A DNA stretch of 64,000 nucleotides from Peromyscus leucopus (lineage: Eukaryota > Chordata > Mammalia > Rodentia > Cricetidae), in the NCBI RefSeq assembly GCF_004664715.2, contig NC_051071.1, positions 7,405,231 through 7,469,230 on the forward strand. The letters run 5' to 3'. The notes under the pieces were generated by a model that did no database searches, was not told where the DNA came from, and worked only from the letters and a program-made list of their open reading frames with translations. Below, piece after piece: positions 12,578 to 23,099 of this stretch. Every line of letters starts with the position of its first letter. Position 1 is the stretch's first letter. Both the position numbers and the translations under genes were made by a program.

Positions 12578-15460
12578 GATCTTATAATAGCACCTTATCA
12601 GCACACCTGAAAACACCAGAACAAAAGGAAGCAAGCTCACCCAAATGAGTAAATGACAGGATATAATCAAACTGAAGGCTGAAATCAATAAAATAGAAAC
12701 AAAAAGAAAAGTACAAGCATGCAGTGAAACAAAGAATTTTTTCTTCAATAAAACCAACATAATAGACAAACCCATACTCAAAGTGTCTAAAAGCCAGAGA
12801 GAAGATACAGGAGCTAACAAAATCAGAAACAAAGCAGGAAACAAAACAACAGACACTGAAGAAATTTAAAGAATCAATAAGTCATACTTTAAAACCTGTA
12901 TTTGACCAAACTGGACAATGTAAAAGAAATGCATAATTCACTGTTTAGATACCAGTTACCAAAGTTAAATCAAGATCAGTTAAATAATTGAAAAAGACCA
13001 ATTACCCCTAAGGAAATAGAAGTCTTCATTAAAAAAGGCTTCCAATGAAAAAAGCCCAAAGACAGAGTTTTAGGGCAGAATTCTACCAGACATTCAAAGA
13101 AGGGTTAATGCCAATACTCCTCAAATTATTTCACAATAAAGAAATAGATGGAATGTTGCTAAATTCATCTTATGAGGCCAAAGTCACCCCTAACCACAAA
13201 CCACACAAAGATTCAACAAAGAAAGAGAATTACAAACCATTTTCAATCATAAACATAGATGCAAAATTACTGAATAAAAATCTTGTAAATAGAATCCAAG
13301 AACACATGAAGAAAATCATCTATCATGATCAAGTAGGCTTTATACCAGAGATGCAGGAAGGGTTCGACACAAAAATCAGTCAACGCAATCTGACATATAA
13401 AGAAACTGAAAGAAATATAAAAGACATGATCATCTCATTAGATGCTGAAAAAACCTTTGACAAAATCCAAAAGCCCTTCATAATAAAAGTGTTGGAGTAT
13501 TTAGGGATACAAGGGGCATACATAAACATAATAAAGGCATTTTACAGCAAGCCTATAGAAAACATCAAATTAAATGGAGAGAAACTCAAAGCAATTCCAA
13601 TAAAATCAGGAAGAAGAAAAGGATGTCCACTCCCCCCGTATCTATTCAGTATAATACTTGGAAGTTCTCTCTAGAATAATAAGACAACTAGAGGAGATCA
13701 AAGGGATACAAATTTGAAAGGAAGAATTTAAAATATAGCCATTTGCAGATGATACGATCTAGTATGATATAATATACATAAACAACCCCCAAAATTCTAT
13801 CAGGGAACTCTTAAAGCTGATAACCACCTTCAGTGATGTGGCAGGATAGAAGATTAACTAAAAAAAATCAGTATTCCCTCTTAAATAGAAATGACAGGCT
13901 GAGAAAGAAATCTGGGAAATGACACCCTTTACAATAGCCACTAATAATGTAAAATAATGTGTGGTAATGCTAACCAAGCAATTGAAAGACCTGTATGATA
14001 AAAAATTTCAAATCTTTGAAGAAAGCAATTGAAGAAGATGTCAGAAGATGGAAAGACCTCCCATGCTCATGGATCAGTAGGATTAGCAGAGTAAAAATAG
14101 CCATCCTACAAAAAGTGATCTACAGATTCAATGTAATCACAATTAAAATTCCAACACAATTCTTAACAGACCTTGAAATGACAATTATCCTCTTAATATG
14201 GAAAAATAAAAAACCCAGGATAAAACAATTCTGTGCTATAAAAGAACAAAAAGAGGAATCATTACCCCTGATTTGAAGCTGTACTACAGAGCTTTAGTAA
14301 TATTTGCATGTTTTTGTCATATAAGCAGACAGATTGATCAATAGAATTGAATTAAAAACCCAGACATCAATGAACACAGCTATGGACATCTGAATTTTTT
14401 AATCAAGAATCCAGAAATATATAATGGGGGGAGGAATCGTTTTCAACGAATTATGCTGGTATAAATGGATGTCTGAATGTATAAGAATGCAAATTAATCC
14501 ATATCTACCACCCCGCATAGAACTCAAGACCATGTGGATCAAAGACCTCAACATAAAACCAGATAAACTGAACTTCAAAATAAGAGAAATTGGCCTTTGA
14601 AGCAACTTCTTGAACAGGATACAGATAGCTCATACACTAAGACAGACAATTAATAAACGGGATCTCATGAAACTGAAAAGCTCTGTAAGGCAAAGAATAC
14701 CATCAATAAGATAAACTATCAGTCTACAGAATGGGAAAGTTTTTCACCAATTTCACTTCTTACAGAGCACTAATATCCAAAATATATAAAGAACTCAGCA
14801 AACTAGACATCAACAAACCAAACAATCCAGTTTAAAAATGTGGTACAGATATAAACTGAATTCTCAACAGAGGATTCTCAAATGGCTGAGAAATACTTAA
14901 AAAATGTCCAGTATCCTTAGTCACCAGGGAAATGCACATCAAAATGACTTTGAGATTCCATCTTATACCTGTCACAGTGAATAAGATCAAAGACACAAGT
15001 AATAGCTCATGCTGGAGAGGATGTGGAGCAAGTGGAACTCTCCTCCATCACTGGTGCAAGTGATAACTTGTACATCCACTTTGAAAATCAATATAGTGAT
15101 TCCGCTGAAAATTTAGAATCTTCTACCTCAAGACCCTGCTATCCCACTCTTGGGCATATGTGCAAAGGATGCCCAATCACACCACAAGGACACTTGCTCA
15201 GCTATGTCCATAGCAGCTTTATTTGTAATGGCCAGAACCTGGAAACAACCCAGATGCCCCTCAAACAAGAATGGATAAAGAAAATGTGGTACATTTACAC
15301 AATAAAGTATTATTCAGCTGTTATAAACAATGAAACCAGAAAATTTGAAGGCAAATTATTGGATCTAGAAAAAAAATCATTCTAAGTGAGGTAATTCAGA
15401 CCCCAAAAGACAAACATGTACTCACTTATAAGTGGATATTAGCTGTTAAGTGAAGGAAAT
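12279..15460 (+). pseudogene. L1 ORF2 remnant (reverse transcriptase to C-terminus)
   Basis: Decayed ORF2 of a LINE-1 retrotransposon, the enzyme that nicks target DNA and reverse-transcribes L1 RNA. It enters near the end of the endonuclease domain (encoded 'SDHYGFKLYFNNK' at about 12293-12330). The longest open piece, 13045-13674, carries reverse-transcriptase blocks: 'FYQTFKEG', 'NRIQEH', 'DQVGFIP', motif A as 'ISLDAEKTFDK' and motif B as 'KGCPLPPYLF'. The catalytic FADD codons survive at 13742-13753, but in another frame. More pieces are at 13995-14276 ('RRWKDLPCSWI') and 15023-15385 ('KKMWYIYTIKYYSA', near the C-terminus). Frame changes and stops throughout make it inactive. A GA microsatellite interrupts it at 12521-12575. 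The missing 5' half suggests 5' truncation. Confidence 0.93.
12521..12575 (+). repeat. (GA)n microsatellite
   Basis: An almost pure GA run with a single C interruption at about 12546, lying inside the L1 ORF2 fossil. Homopurine tracts of this kind can form triplex (H-DNA). The serine/leucine-rich minus-strand frame 12437-12856 is its translation. Confidence 0.95.
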
Positions 15461-16700
15461 TCTTGCTACAATGCATAGACCTAGAGAGGCTAAGTACCAA
15501 GGAGGGCTCAAGGGGGGGGAACTTATGGATCTCCCTGAGAATGAGAAATAAAAAAGGTTTTGTGGTTAGACCAGGCTCAGGTGGGAGCTGGAACAGGAAT
15601 CAGGTTGAGGAGGGAGTGGTGCAGAGAGTACAGGAAGAAACACCTGGAATCTGGGAGTATCAGGAAGGCAATGTGGAAACCTACAGCAGTGGAAACTTAC
15701 TGGAATCTATGAGAATGACACTAGTGAGGACTCCTACTAATGGAGGATACAAAATCAGAATTAGCCATCTTCTGTGACCAGGTAAGGATGCTGGTGGTGG
15801 CATTGAGACACCAACACAGCCACAAAACCTTTGACCTAGAACCTGTCCTGCTTGCAAAATATGCTGGGGCAATGGTGGTTCAGAACTTGTGAGAGTGGGC
15901 TACCAATACCTGGTCTAACGAGATCTATACTCCAAGAGGGGGCCCTCTCCTGACACTTCCTAGATGGCCAGGAACCAGAGGCAGGGCATTCCAGAGACTC
16001 GGAATAGAACCAAACATGACAGACACACACAAAAAAAAGTCAGTCAATAAAATGATTCACAATGATTTGTGCTATACTCATAGATCAGTGTCTAATGTAA
16101 TTGCCATTCAGGGTGTGTCATTCAGCAACAATAGAAGCTGATGCAGAGACACACAACCAAAGACTGGGTGAAGCCAGAGCAACCTTGCAGAAGAAGGGAA
16201 GGAATGATTATAGGGGCCAGAAGGGTCAAGGAAACCACAAGAACATGGCACATAGAATAAACTAAGCAGGGCTCATAAGGGCCCACTGAGACTGAAATAA
16301 CAAGTATGGGTCTGTATGGGTCTGAGCTCAGTCCTCTGCATACATGTTATGGTTGTGTAGCTTGGTATTCTTGTGGGACACCTAACAGTGTGAGTGGAGA
16401 GTGTTTCTGACTCTTTTGCCTGCACTTGGGACCCTTTTCCTCCTACTGGGTTGCTGCTTCAGCATTTTTATGAGGACTTGTGCCTAGTCTTACTCTTATC
16501 CTGTTAGTACATGATAGGTGGATATCCCTGGAAGACCTACTCTTTTTTAAGGGGGAGGAGGAGTGAATTCAGGGAAGAGAGGGGCATGTGAGAGGGATGG
16601 AGGAATTGAATGGTGGGAAACTGCAGTTGGAATGTAATATATGAGAGAAGAATTGAGAAGATAAAAATAAAGAAATTGTAAATAAATAAAAATTTCAACA
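15461..16700 (+). mobile_element. L1 3'UTR and tail of the same element
   Basis: This follows ORF2 directly: the 3' end of the coding region gives 'acatgtactcacttataagtggatatt', then the G-rich early 3'UTR. From 16130 come the Lx-type blocks ('gatgcagagac...', 'ggccagaagggtcaagg', 'cacctaacagtgtgag', 'tcttttgcctgcacttgggaccc'), a G-rich stretch 'aagggggaggaggag', and the terminal 'gggaaactgcagttggaatgtaatata' with an A-rich tail ending near 16700. With 12279-15460 this makes one roughly 4.4-kb 5'-truncated L1. I found no clear target-site duplication. The open frames 15463-15777, 15681-15872, 15836-16030 and 16547-16867 are non-functional. Confidence 0.85.
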
Positions 16701-17379
16701 ACAGAATAAAAATGGCTACTGTAACAGAATAAGCAATGGTGAACCATTGCTTGAAAGTCAAGGAATATACTTCTGGTGTAAAGGAAAAACATAGGTTTCC
16801 TCAAAAGCTGGCACTGTACCATCTCAGGCTCAGTAAGATTTATGTGTATGTTTGATGGTGAGTACACATTATATAGTGCAGGATGCCAAGCAATATATCT
16901 TACCTCTAGTTTACTACATGTTTATCACAACCACCTTTGTGTTTGACCATCAAAATGGTCTACAGATATCTGCACCTGTCCCTTTGTGAGAAAAACTCTC
17001 TACTGGAAAATCCACTGGCCAAGAAAATAGGGGGGGGGTATATATAACAAAAATGTAGGTAATCATCTCAAATCAGTCTCTCCTGGTTGAAATCACTTGT
17101 GAAGATAAAGAGGAAAAGGAGTATGCAGGCACCAATTTAATTAGCCATCCCAGTTTGCGTCTTTGTGATGGCTCATAAAACAGATTACCAAAAAAGATAT
17201 TCTATTAAGTCAGAAAGAACAAATAGTTCAGAAGGATATGAATAAGACTCAAGCAGACATGCAGAGATTTGACTTCAACATGCTTTTCATTAAATTAAAT
17301 GTGCACATTATGGATTCCTTCCCTCTCTGGAAATATAGAAGGGAGTTGCATTAGGGTGTATGCTAACATTTGTTGTGTC
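16701..17379. other. Non-coding DNA, no recognised repeat
   Basis: Short AT-rich interval between two L1-derived elements. It contains a G9 run at about 17030. Confidence 0.5.
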
Positions 17380-17637
17380 TTTACACTATAGGAAACCATT
17401 AGGAGCAGACACTGTGAAGTATACTTGGATGGAAGCCCTGCCATTCTGTTCTCTGAAGCAGCTCGTTTCATTTTTGCTGAAGAACAAGTTTTGCAAAATG
17501 ATGGAAAAGCAGTTATCCAAGACCCACTAAGATCCTGGAAACCAGACATCTGCAGAAATGAGATTAAAAAAATACTCCTACAAGATTGGACTAGAACATG
17601 CTTCAAGTTCATGACTGAAAAATCCCTAAAAGTCTAA
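17380..17637 (+). pseudogene. Unrecognised open stretch, probable retroelement remnant
   Basis: About 80 codons are open in one frame. The translation includes 'VYLDGSPAILFSEAA' and 'IQDPLRSWKPDICRNEIKK' and ends at a stop at 17635-17637. No ATG opens the frame. A splice-acceptor-like 'tgtctttacactatag' precedes it. The L1-lineage 3'UTR starts directly after the stop, so the simplest reading is the C-terminal end of a coding region of the same retroelement, possibly a HAL1-like ORF1. I do not recognise the family with certainty. A captured host exon is an alternative. Confidence 0.35.
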
Positions 17638-18446
17638 AGAACCAATTTTCTAATAGAATTTAAGTCCCACCTCACAAAATGAAACTCATGCCTGGCACCA
17701 TTATCAAGCTAGAAGCCTATGGCTACACAGTAATGATGTGTAGGGGAGAACCTATTACTATGCTGCTAAAAGGACATAGTATAAGACTGACTTCTAATGA
17801 CTTATTGTTATTTCAAAGATCAATGCATCCTCATCCCTCACCTAAGAAGTCACATCTATAGTAGGTGGTAAATTACACAATAACCCAAAACTGAACCAAG
17901 TACACAGAACAAGAAACTACAGAATGTTCCATCCTAAACAGAACACATATACCACATGCCACCTCAAGGCTCAGGGGCCATTGGATAAGAGGGCAAATGG
18001 AGAGTCAGAGCCCAAGGCAATGGATTTCTACAAGGAAATAATATTAAATATTATTATGTGAACTTAACAGGGAAGTGGCATGTGTGAGTTCATGACAACA
18101 TGCACAACACCTGTGCAAGCCCAAGCAAGAACAAATCCAAGCACATAAAGAGGAGAGGGACACAGAATCCCACCCTTTGCCAAAGAGCAACTGGAAAATT
18201 TTGCCTGCCGGGACAGTGAGAGCAGGTTTTCATAATCCCTGGTAACCTGGTAAGCCAAGCACTCTCCAGTAGATCACATGTCCATGATTATTTGGGGATC
18301 AGAGATTGGTCTTAAAGATTAAAAAATAATAGAATACAAAATTGGCAGAGTAAGAAAGGAGATGAAATGGCCAAGAATTAGAAGGTGAATATCATTAAAA
18401 TGCACTGTATGAAACTCTCAGAGAACTAATATAATTTAAAAAACAA
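17638..18446 (+). mobile_element. L1/HAL1-lineage 3'UTR and tail, plus strand
   Basis: Characteristic older rodent LINE 3'UTR phrases occur in order: 'accaattttctaatagaattt', 'cccacctcacaa', 'aactcatgcctggcaccatta', 'gactgacttctaatgac', 'caaagatcaatgcatcctc', 'cacatctatagtaggtgg', 'ggctcaggggccattgg', then 'cacctgtgcaagcccaagc' and 'ggcctgccgggac'-like text. The terminal 'aatgcactgtatgaaactct' leads to an A-rich end at 18440. It differs from the 3'UTR at 15461-16700 and represents another subfamily. No target-site duplication was identified. Confidence 0.7.
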
Positions 18447-18734
18447 AAGTAAGTGGGTTCCCTAGAGTCTACTTCTAATAATTAAGTTGCTTTCCATTAC
18501 TTTGAATATGGATGACTTAATTACCCCTATGATAGTACACTAGGCAATGTTAGCAATAATATATTATAGACCAGCAGGAAAACATGGCTAGATTGTCATT
18601 CAAAGTTCCATAGTGGGTTTTGTTGTACGTTTTACATTTTTGGATTTACTTTGATATGCTGAATTTTTCCATTTATAATTTATGATATTTTTGAAGAGGT
18701 AAGAAAATACAAAATGGAAGTTAATAGAGATTGA

Positions 18735-18950
18735 AGTCATTACTCCACACGAGTGCTTGCTGCTTTTCTAACGGAACTGAGTTCGATTCCCAGCACCTAC
18801 AGGAGCTATCTCACATTCACCGTAACTTCAGCTCCGGTGGTCTGACACCCACTTCTAGTCTCTGTGGGCTCCAGTGCAGGTGTTGCAGACACCTGTATGG
18901 ACACACACATACACATAAATAAGTATAAAAGTAAAAATTAATATTTTAAA
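18735..18950 (+). mobile_element. B2-related SINE, plus strand
   Basis: A tRNA-like head with B-box 'gagttcgattcccagcacc' is followed by the B2 middle ('cacattcaccgtaacttcagctccggtggtctgacaccc') and an 'acacacatacacataaataag' tail. The head is worn, so this is an old B2/B3 copy. Confidence 0.8.
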
Positions 18951-19671
18951 GTTAATGAAGTACAATATGGAAAACTGGCATTATCGATTCTTTAGTTCAT
19001 TTGAAATGATGTCATTATAAATCAAGTATTATAAAAGGGTTTCTAGATGTTTCTAGTTTAAACAGCATCTTTTCATGAAATATGAGATGGTTTGGTATGG
19101 AATATCATGGGAAAATACTATTTATTTACATGTATTAATACAAAATTTCATGTTAAGTATTTACATGTCATTATAGGTACCATGAAAATGGATATAAATG
19201 CTCAATCCACAAATTGCCCAATTCTTCTGAATAAACCCTTTATGTTCAATACACCCCTCAGTTTCCTGAATCCAATCACTCATCCTGGAGAGCCTACATA
19301 GAACCACAGATCACAGTTGTCTTCTCCCAAATTTGCTTTTCTGCCTTGTTTCTTCCTTCTTTTATTATTATAACATTTTTCATATACTTTATTTTCATCT
19401 TATTCTTTGCCCTCACCCAGCTCCTCTGACACCTCCCTGCCTCCGAATATCTTCCTTCTTTTGAAGTCCTGTAATTATAGCCAAAATTCTGTCCAATTTA
19501 AGGATTTCCATGCATGCAAATTGCCTCCTACACCTTCCAACTTCCGTCTCCGTTGTCCCATCACCTCACATTAAGAGACACTTAGCTTTCTCCTTAGTGG
19601 AATTTTCCCCTTTGGACTCTGGGCAATGAATGCCCACAGCTTGCTGGACTTTAGGGGATCTGGGATGAGGT
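18951..19671. other. Non-coding DNA before the 5'-inverted L1
   Basis: No recognised repeat. The plus-strand open frame 19092-19301 has no recognisable content. Confidence 0.5.
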
Positions 19672-20558
19672 GAAAGGAAGTAAGTTTTTTGTTTGTTTGG
19701 TTTTTGTTTTTTTTTTTTCATTTTTTGAATTTATTTATTAAATTTAATTTTACATATCAACCACGGATTCCCTTGTTCTCCCCCCTCCCACACCCACCCT
19801 ACCCCACCTTCCCCCAGCCCACCCCCCCATTCCCATCTCCTCCAGGGCAAAGACTCCCCTGAGGATTGAATTCAACCTGGTAGATTCAGTCCAGGAAGGT
19901 CCAGTCCCCTACTCCCAGGCTGAGCCAAGTGTCCCTGTATAAGCCCCAGGTTCCAAACTGCTAGTTCATGCACTGAGGACAGGACCTGGTCCCACTGTCT
20001 GGATGCCTCCCAAGCAGATCAAGCTAATCAACTGTCTTATTTACCCTAATCCAGTTGGGGGCTCCTCAGCTATTGGTTCATAGTTCATGTGTTTCCTTTC
20101 ATTTTTATATTTGTCCCTGTGCTTTATCCAACCTTGGTCTCAACAATTCTTGCTCATACAAACCCTCCTCTTTCTCACCAATTGGACTCCTGGAGCTCAA
20201 CCTGGGGCCTGACTGTGGATCTCTGCATCCGGTTCCCTCAGTCATTGGATGGGGTTTCTAGCACAACAATTAAGATGTTTGGCCAGGTAGCCTTCGAATA
20301 CTTCAGAGATCTATTCAAAGGGCCTGATCCAGTTGGCGGCCCCTCAGCCTTTGGTTCATAGTTTATGTGTTTCCATTCATTTGGCTATTTGTCCCTGTGC
20401 TTTATCCAACCTTGGTTTCAACAATTCTCTGGCCACACCCTAATAGTCATGCCAGAAACCCCATCCAAGGACTGAGGAATCTGGATGCCGAGATCCACGG
20501 CTAGGCCCCGGGTGGAGCTCCGGGAGTCCAATTAGCGAGAAAGAAAGGAAGTAAGTTT
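19672..20558 (-). mobile_element. L1 insertion, minus strand, 5'-truncated with 5' inversion
   Basis: A perfect 16-bp direct repeat GAAAGGAAGTAAGTTT at 19672-19687 and 20543-20558 bounds the insertion. The poly(A) end appears as T-rich DNA at 19688-19745, followed by an L1 3'UTR in reverse orientation ('tacatatcaaccacggattccc', 'ccaggctgagccaagtgtccctg'). Block A (20047-20155) and block B (20156-20286) recur as A' (20327-20427, same orientation) and B' (20428-20542, opposite orientation). B' ('ccagaaaccccatccaagg...ctccgggagtccaatt') is the reverse complement of B. This is the structure produced when L1 reverse transcription is primed twice on the same RNA, giving a 5' inversion. The open frames at 20055-20361 are non-coding. 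Confidence 0.93.
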
Positions 20559-20830
20559 AAAGTTCGAAAGCTTTGAACAAAAGGAAAATCTGTTAATTTT
20601 ACATGAATAAATGGGGCTTTGTAGCTTGTCACTTCTCCCAATTTAAGATAATGCTAATCAAAGTTTCAAAGGAAGAATTCAGAGAGATAGTAGTGCCCCA
20701 AACATGAAAGCCAAAACAATAAGATCAGTCATAGAATTTGGGATTAAACACAATCAGTGGCATTCCTTGATTGGTTCAGAGATGCTCTAGTAGTGAGCCA
20801 TGTGCCTTAAGAGGTCTTGCATATCACACC
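20559..20830. other. Short unique interval
   Basis: Unclassified AT-rich sequence between the L1 and the CA tract; nothing recognisable. Confidence 0.5.
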
Positions 20831-20854
20831 AACACACATACACACACACACACA

Positions 20855-20902
<48 letters not shown>
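20831..20902 (+). repeat. (CA)n microsatellite, 72 bp
   Basis: A long CA run with a single phase break (cacaccacac at about 20860). The Thr-His-rich frames over it are artefacts. Confidence 0.96.
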
Positions 20903-20904
<2 letters not shown>

Positions 20905-21299
20905 CATCACTTCTATGTGGAACTATCATGCACAATATACACCCCAGTCTTGAGGTCAGGTCTTTTAGACTCCTAATGAAAACTTGTTTTAGGTTTTGTC
21001 TTGCATATTTACAACTAAAAGCAACTACATCTAGAATACTGTTAAGGTTTGGATTGTGCCACTAGTCCTTCACAGGGTGATGATTTGGACTGAATTGAGA
21101 ACTTTAGCCTTGAGCATGCATGACTAAGAAAAGGATATTTTCAGCTTGGGGTCCTGCTCCATCAGCTATAAGACAGTACTGCTCTGCACATTAAGACACC
21201 TTTTGCTGATTGCATCTAACACATTTTTTTCTACCAGTTTTGGACTTCATGATAATCACCACAATAAGATAACAGCAAGTTGGACATAACATAAAATAG
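20903..21299. other. Non-coding flank of the ERV LTR
   Basis: No recognised repeat. The true start of the LTR at 21300 is uncertain and may lie within this interval. Confidence 0.4.
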
Positions 21300-21906
21300 G
21301 GGAAGGCTGAATCATGAGACAATAGTCTTTAGAAACCCAACCTGACTCTGGAGCCCAGAACTAGGGAAAGATGGCTCAGATAAGGCCAGTGAAAGAAACA
21401 CAGTTGGGCTCAAATCAGAGCCATCTCTGTCCCTGACCAACGGACTTATGAAATCAACCAATCACAGAGCAGGACAGTAGAACCCTGGCCCTGAGGCTAA
21501 GGACCAGGAAAAGAAATACAGCCTGGGTTTGGGACCTGAGCCAGAGAAATGAATACTTTATCCCCAAACCCATGAAACTAGTGCCAAAGAAACACTCCTG
21601 CTCTCTAGAATAAATAGAAGGGTCAATAAAAGAAATGTTCCCTGGCCTAGGAATTAGTGTCAAAAAGCTAAGTAAGGCCAGTGAAAGAAACACAGTTTGG
21701 CTCAGATCAGAGCCATCTCTGCCCCTGACCAACTGATTTGTGAAACCAACCAATCACAAAGTAGGACAGTAGAACTCTGGGCCCCAAGTCAACCCCTGGT
21801 GGACTCCATCCCCATGACATCCTATGTAAACCACCCTACCTGGTCTGTTGTGAGCTGTTCTCTCCACCCTGGTAGAGGCAGCTACTCCCTAGACTCCTCC
21901 TTCCCA

Positions 21907-21912
21907 AATAAA
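21907..21912 (+). promoter_or_regulatory. ERV polyadenylation signal AATAAA
   Basis: AATAAA lies in 'cccaaataaatctctttctc'. The related minus-strand copy at 34.7 kb goes into poly(A) 10 bp after the equivalent hexamer, which supports this as the R-region signal. Confidence 0.7.
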
Positions 21913-22390
21913 TCTCTTTCTCAAAAGAGTTTTGGGTGTGAATATCTTCATTCACTGATGTAGAGAAGATTTTTGCTGAGATGTCCCTCAGTGGACAGAG
22001 CAAGGAGGAGCTAAACAAGATCCTTGCTGAGAAGTCCCTCAGTGGATAGAACAAGAAGTAGCTGAAAAGGTAACACTTTTCTTCAGAGCTGGAGGAGATT
22101 GCTACATTTCTGCAGGGGTTTCGCCTTTTGCATAGTGAAGCAAAAGAAGCAACATCTTAGGCTGGAGAAGCAGAGCTCTACTAGGAAGCCCCTTTATGTA
22201 GGAGCTGAATAAAGCACAACTGTAGCAGCTCTCCAGGAGAGGAGCAGGATTGCTATATCCTTCAGGGAGATCATCCCCCATCACATCAGATATAGCCTGA
22301 CTCTCCCAAACAGTCAGGATACCCTTCCCTGCTGAAACAGTTTCAGGCCTGACATGCCTGAGCAGTCAGAAAAACTTCCCTTCCAGGGTT

Positions 22391-22690
22391 GAGCTGTCTC
22401 TTTGCAGCTCCAGCTGTCAGAGATGTTCTAAGCAGCTCCAGCCGTCCAGGACACCTTCAGGGCTGAGATGCCCTGAGCAGCTCAAGGTGTCCAGGATACC
22501 TCGCCCTCCAGGGCTGAGCTGTCTCTTTGCAGCTCCAACTGTCAGAGATGTTCTAAGCAGCTCCAGGTGTCCAGGACACCTTCAGGGCTGAGATGCCCTG
22601 AGCAGCTCAAGGTTACCTCGCCCTCCAGGGCTGAGCTGTCTCTTTTTCAGCTCCAGCTGTCAGAGCTGTCTTAAGCAACTCAAGCTGTAG
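22391..22690 (+). repeat. Tandem repeat in ERV U5, period about 125/117 bp, 2.4 copies
   Basis: Units start with 'gagctgtctctttgcagctc' at 22391, 22516 and 22633. Copy two lacks eight bases near its end (the 'gtccagga' present in copy one), which shortens the second period to 117. Each unit also contains two internal versions of 'cagctcca.c.gtc', so the array is built on a smaller ancestral motif. Confidence 0.9.
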
Positions 22691-22745
22691 TCTGACTCCC
22701 CAAATAGTCATGATACCTTTCCCCAGAGTTGCAAAACTCACATTT

Positions 22746-22763
22746 TGGTGCCCAAACCGGGGG
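22746..22763 (+). promoter_or_regulatory. Putative retroviral primer binding site (tRNA-Phe-like)
   Basis: TGGTGCCCAAACCGGGGG begins three bases after the terminal CA of the LTR. It resembles the complement of the tRNA-Phe 3' end with a few mismatches, the type used by IAP-class rodent elements. Position and sequence agree, but the tRNA assignment is an inference. Confidence 0.6.
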
Positions 22764-22799
22764 GCCAAACCCACAGAGTTGCAGCAAATTTACTTACAG

Positions 22800-23095
22800 T
22801 TATACTTAACATTGGTGACATGAAAGCTAGATTGTATAGAATACATAATGCATGAATTATGTCAGTCCCAGTTATGTATCTGAATGTCAGTGATTCATCA
22901 ATAGTGTGTCCAGACACCCATGATCAAATCTAATTCATTTATAGTTTACATTCTTCTAATTTGGTCTTCTGAAAATAATACATATATACATATATATGTA
23001 TATGTATATATATAAAATGTTTTATGTTTCCATTATACAAGTATTTATTACCCCAATTGAATAAAAGAAGAGATTTAGGCAATTAATATCTACTT
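22800..23095. other. Non-coding flank with short AT-alternating tract
   Basis: No retroviral gag-like frame follows the primer binding site. A short (TA)-rich alternation lies at 22980-23015. Confidence 0.5.
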
Positions 23096-23099
23096 AGAA

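Larger units (their letters stand above)
21300..22742 (+). mobile_element. Long ERV LTR, plus strand, internally repetitive
   Basis: U3-like features include two copies of a block that starts 'aaggccagtgaaagaaacacag' (21375-21480 and 21673-21780). Each copy has an 'accaaccaatcac'-type CCAAT motif. A TATA-like 'catcctatgtaaacc' lies near 21818 and a poly(A) signal AATAAA at 21907-21912. The U5 side carries a tandem array at 22391-22690. It ends in CA at 22742, and three bases later a tRNA-Phe-like primer binding site begins. The same U3-R sequence is found inverted at 34682-35290, which confirms a repeated element. Little retroviral internal sequence follows, so the provirus is truncated. The family is not identified. 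The 5' edge is approximate. Confidence 0.8.

Noticed and set aside
13045..13674. 209-aa open frame, the longest with conserved protein motifs
   Set aside because: It is a surviving piece of L1 reverse transcriptase within a frameshifted, truncated L1, not a functional gene.
18770..18800. Possible tRNA gene from the B-box-like 'gagttcgattccc'
   Set aside because: The flanking sequence continues as a B2-type SINE and lacks a full cloverleaf; it is a SINE promoter relic.
22746..22990. Expected retroviral gag after the primer binding site
   Set aside because: No open frame or gag-like motif follows; the sequence turns into AT-rich unrelated DNA within about 50 bp.
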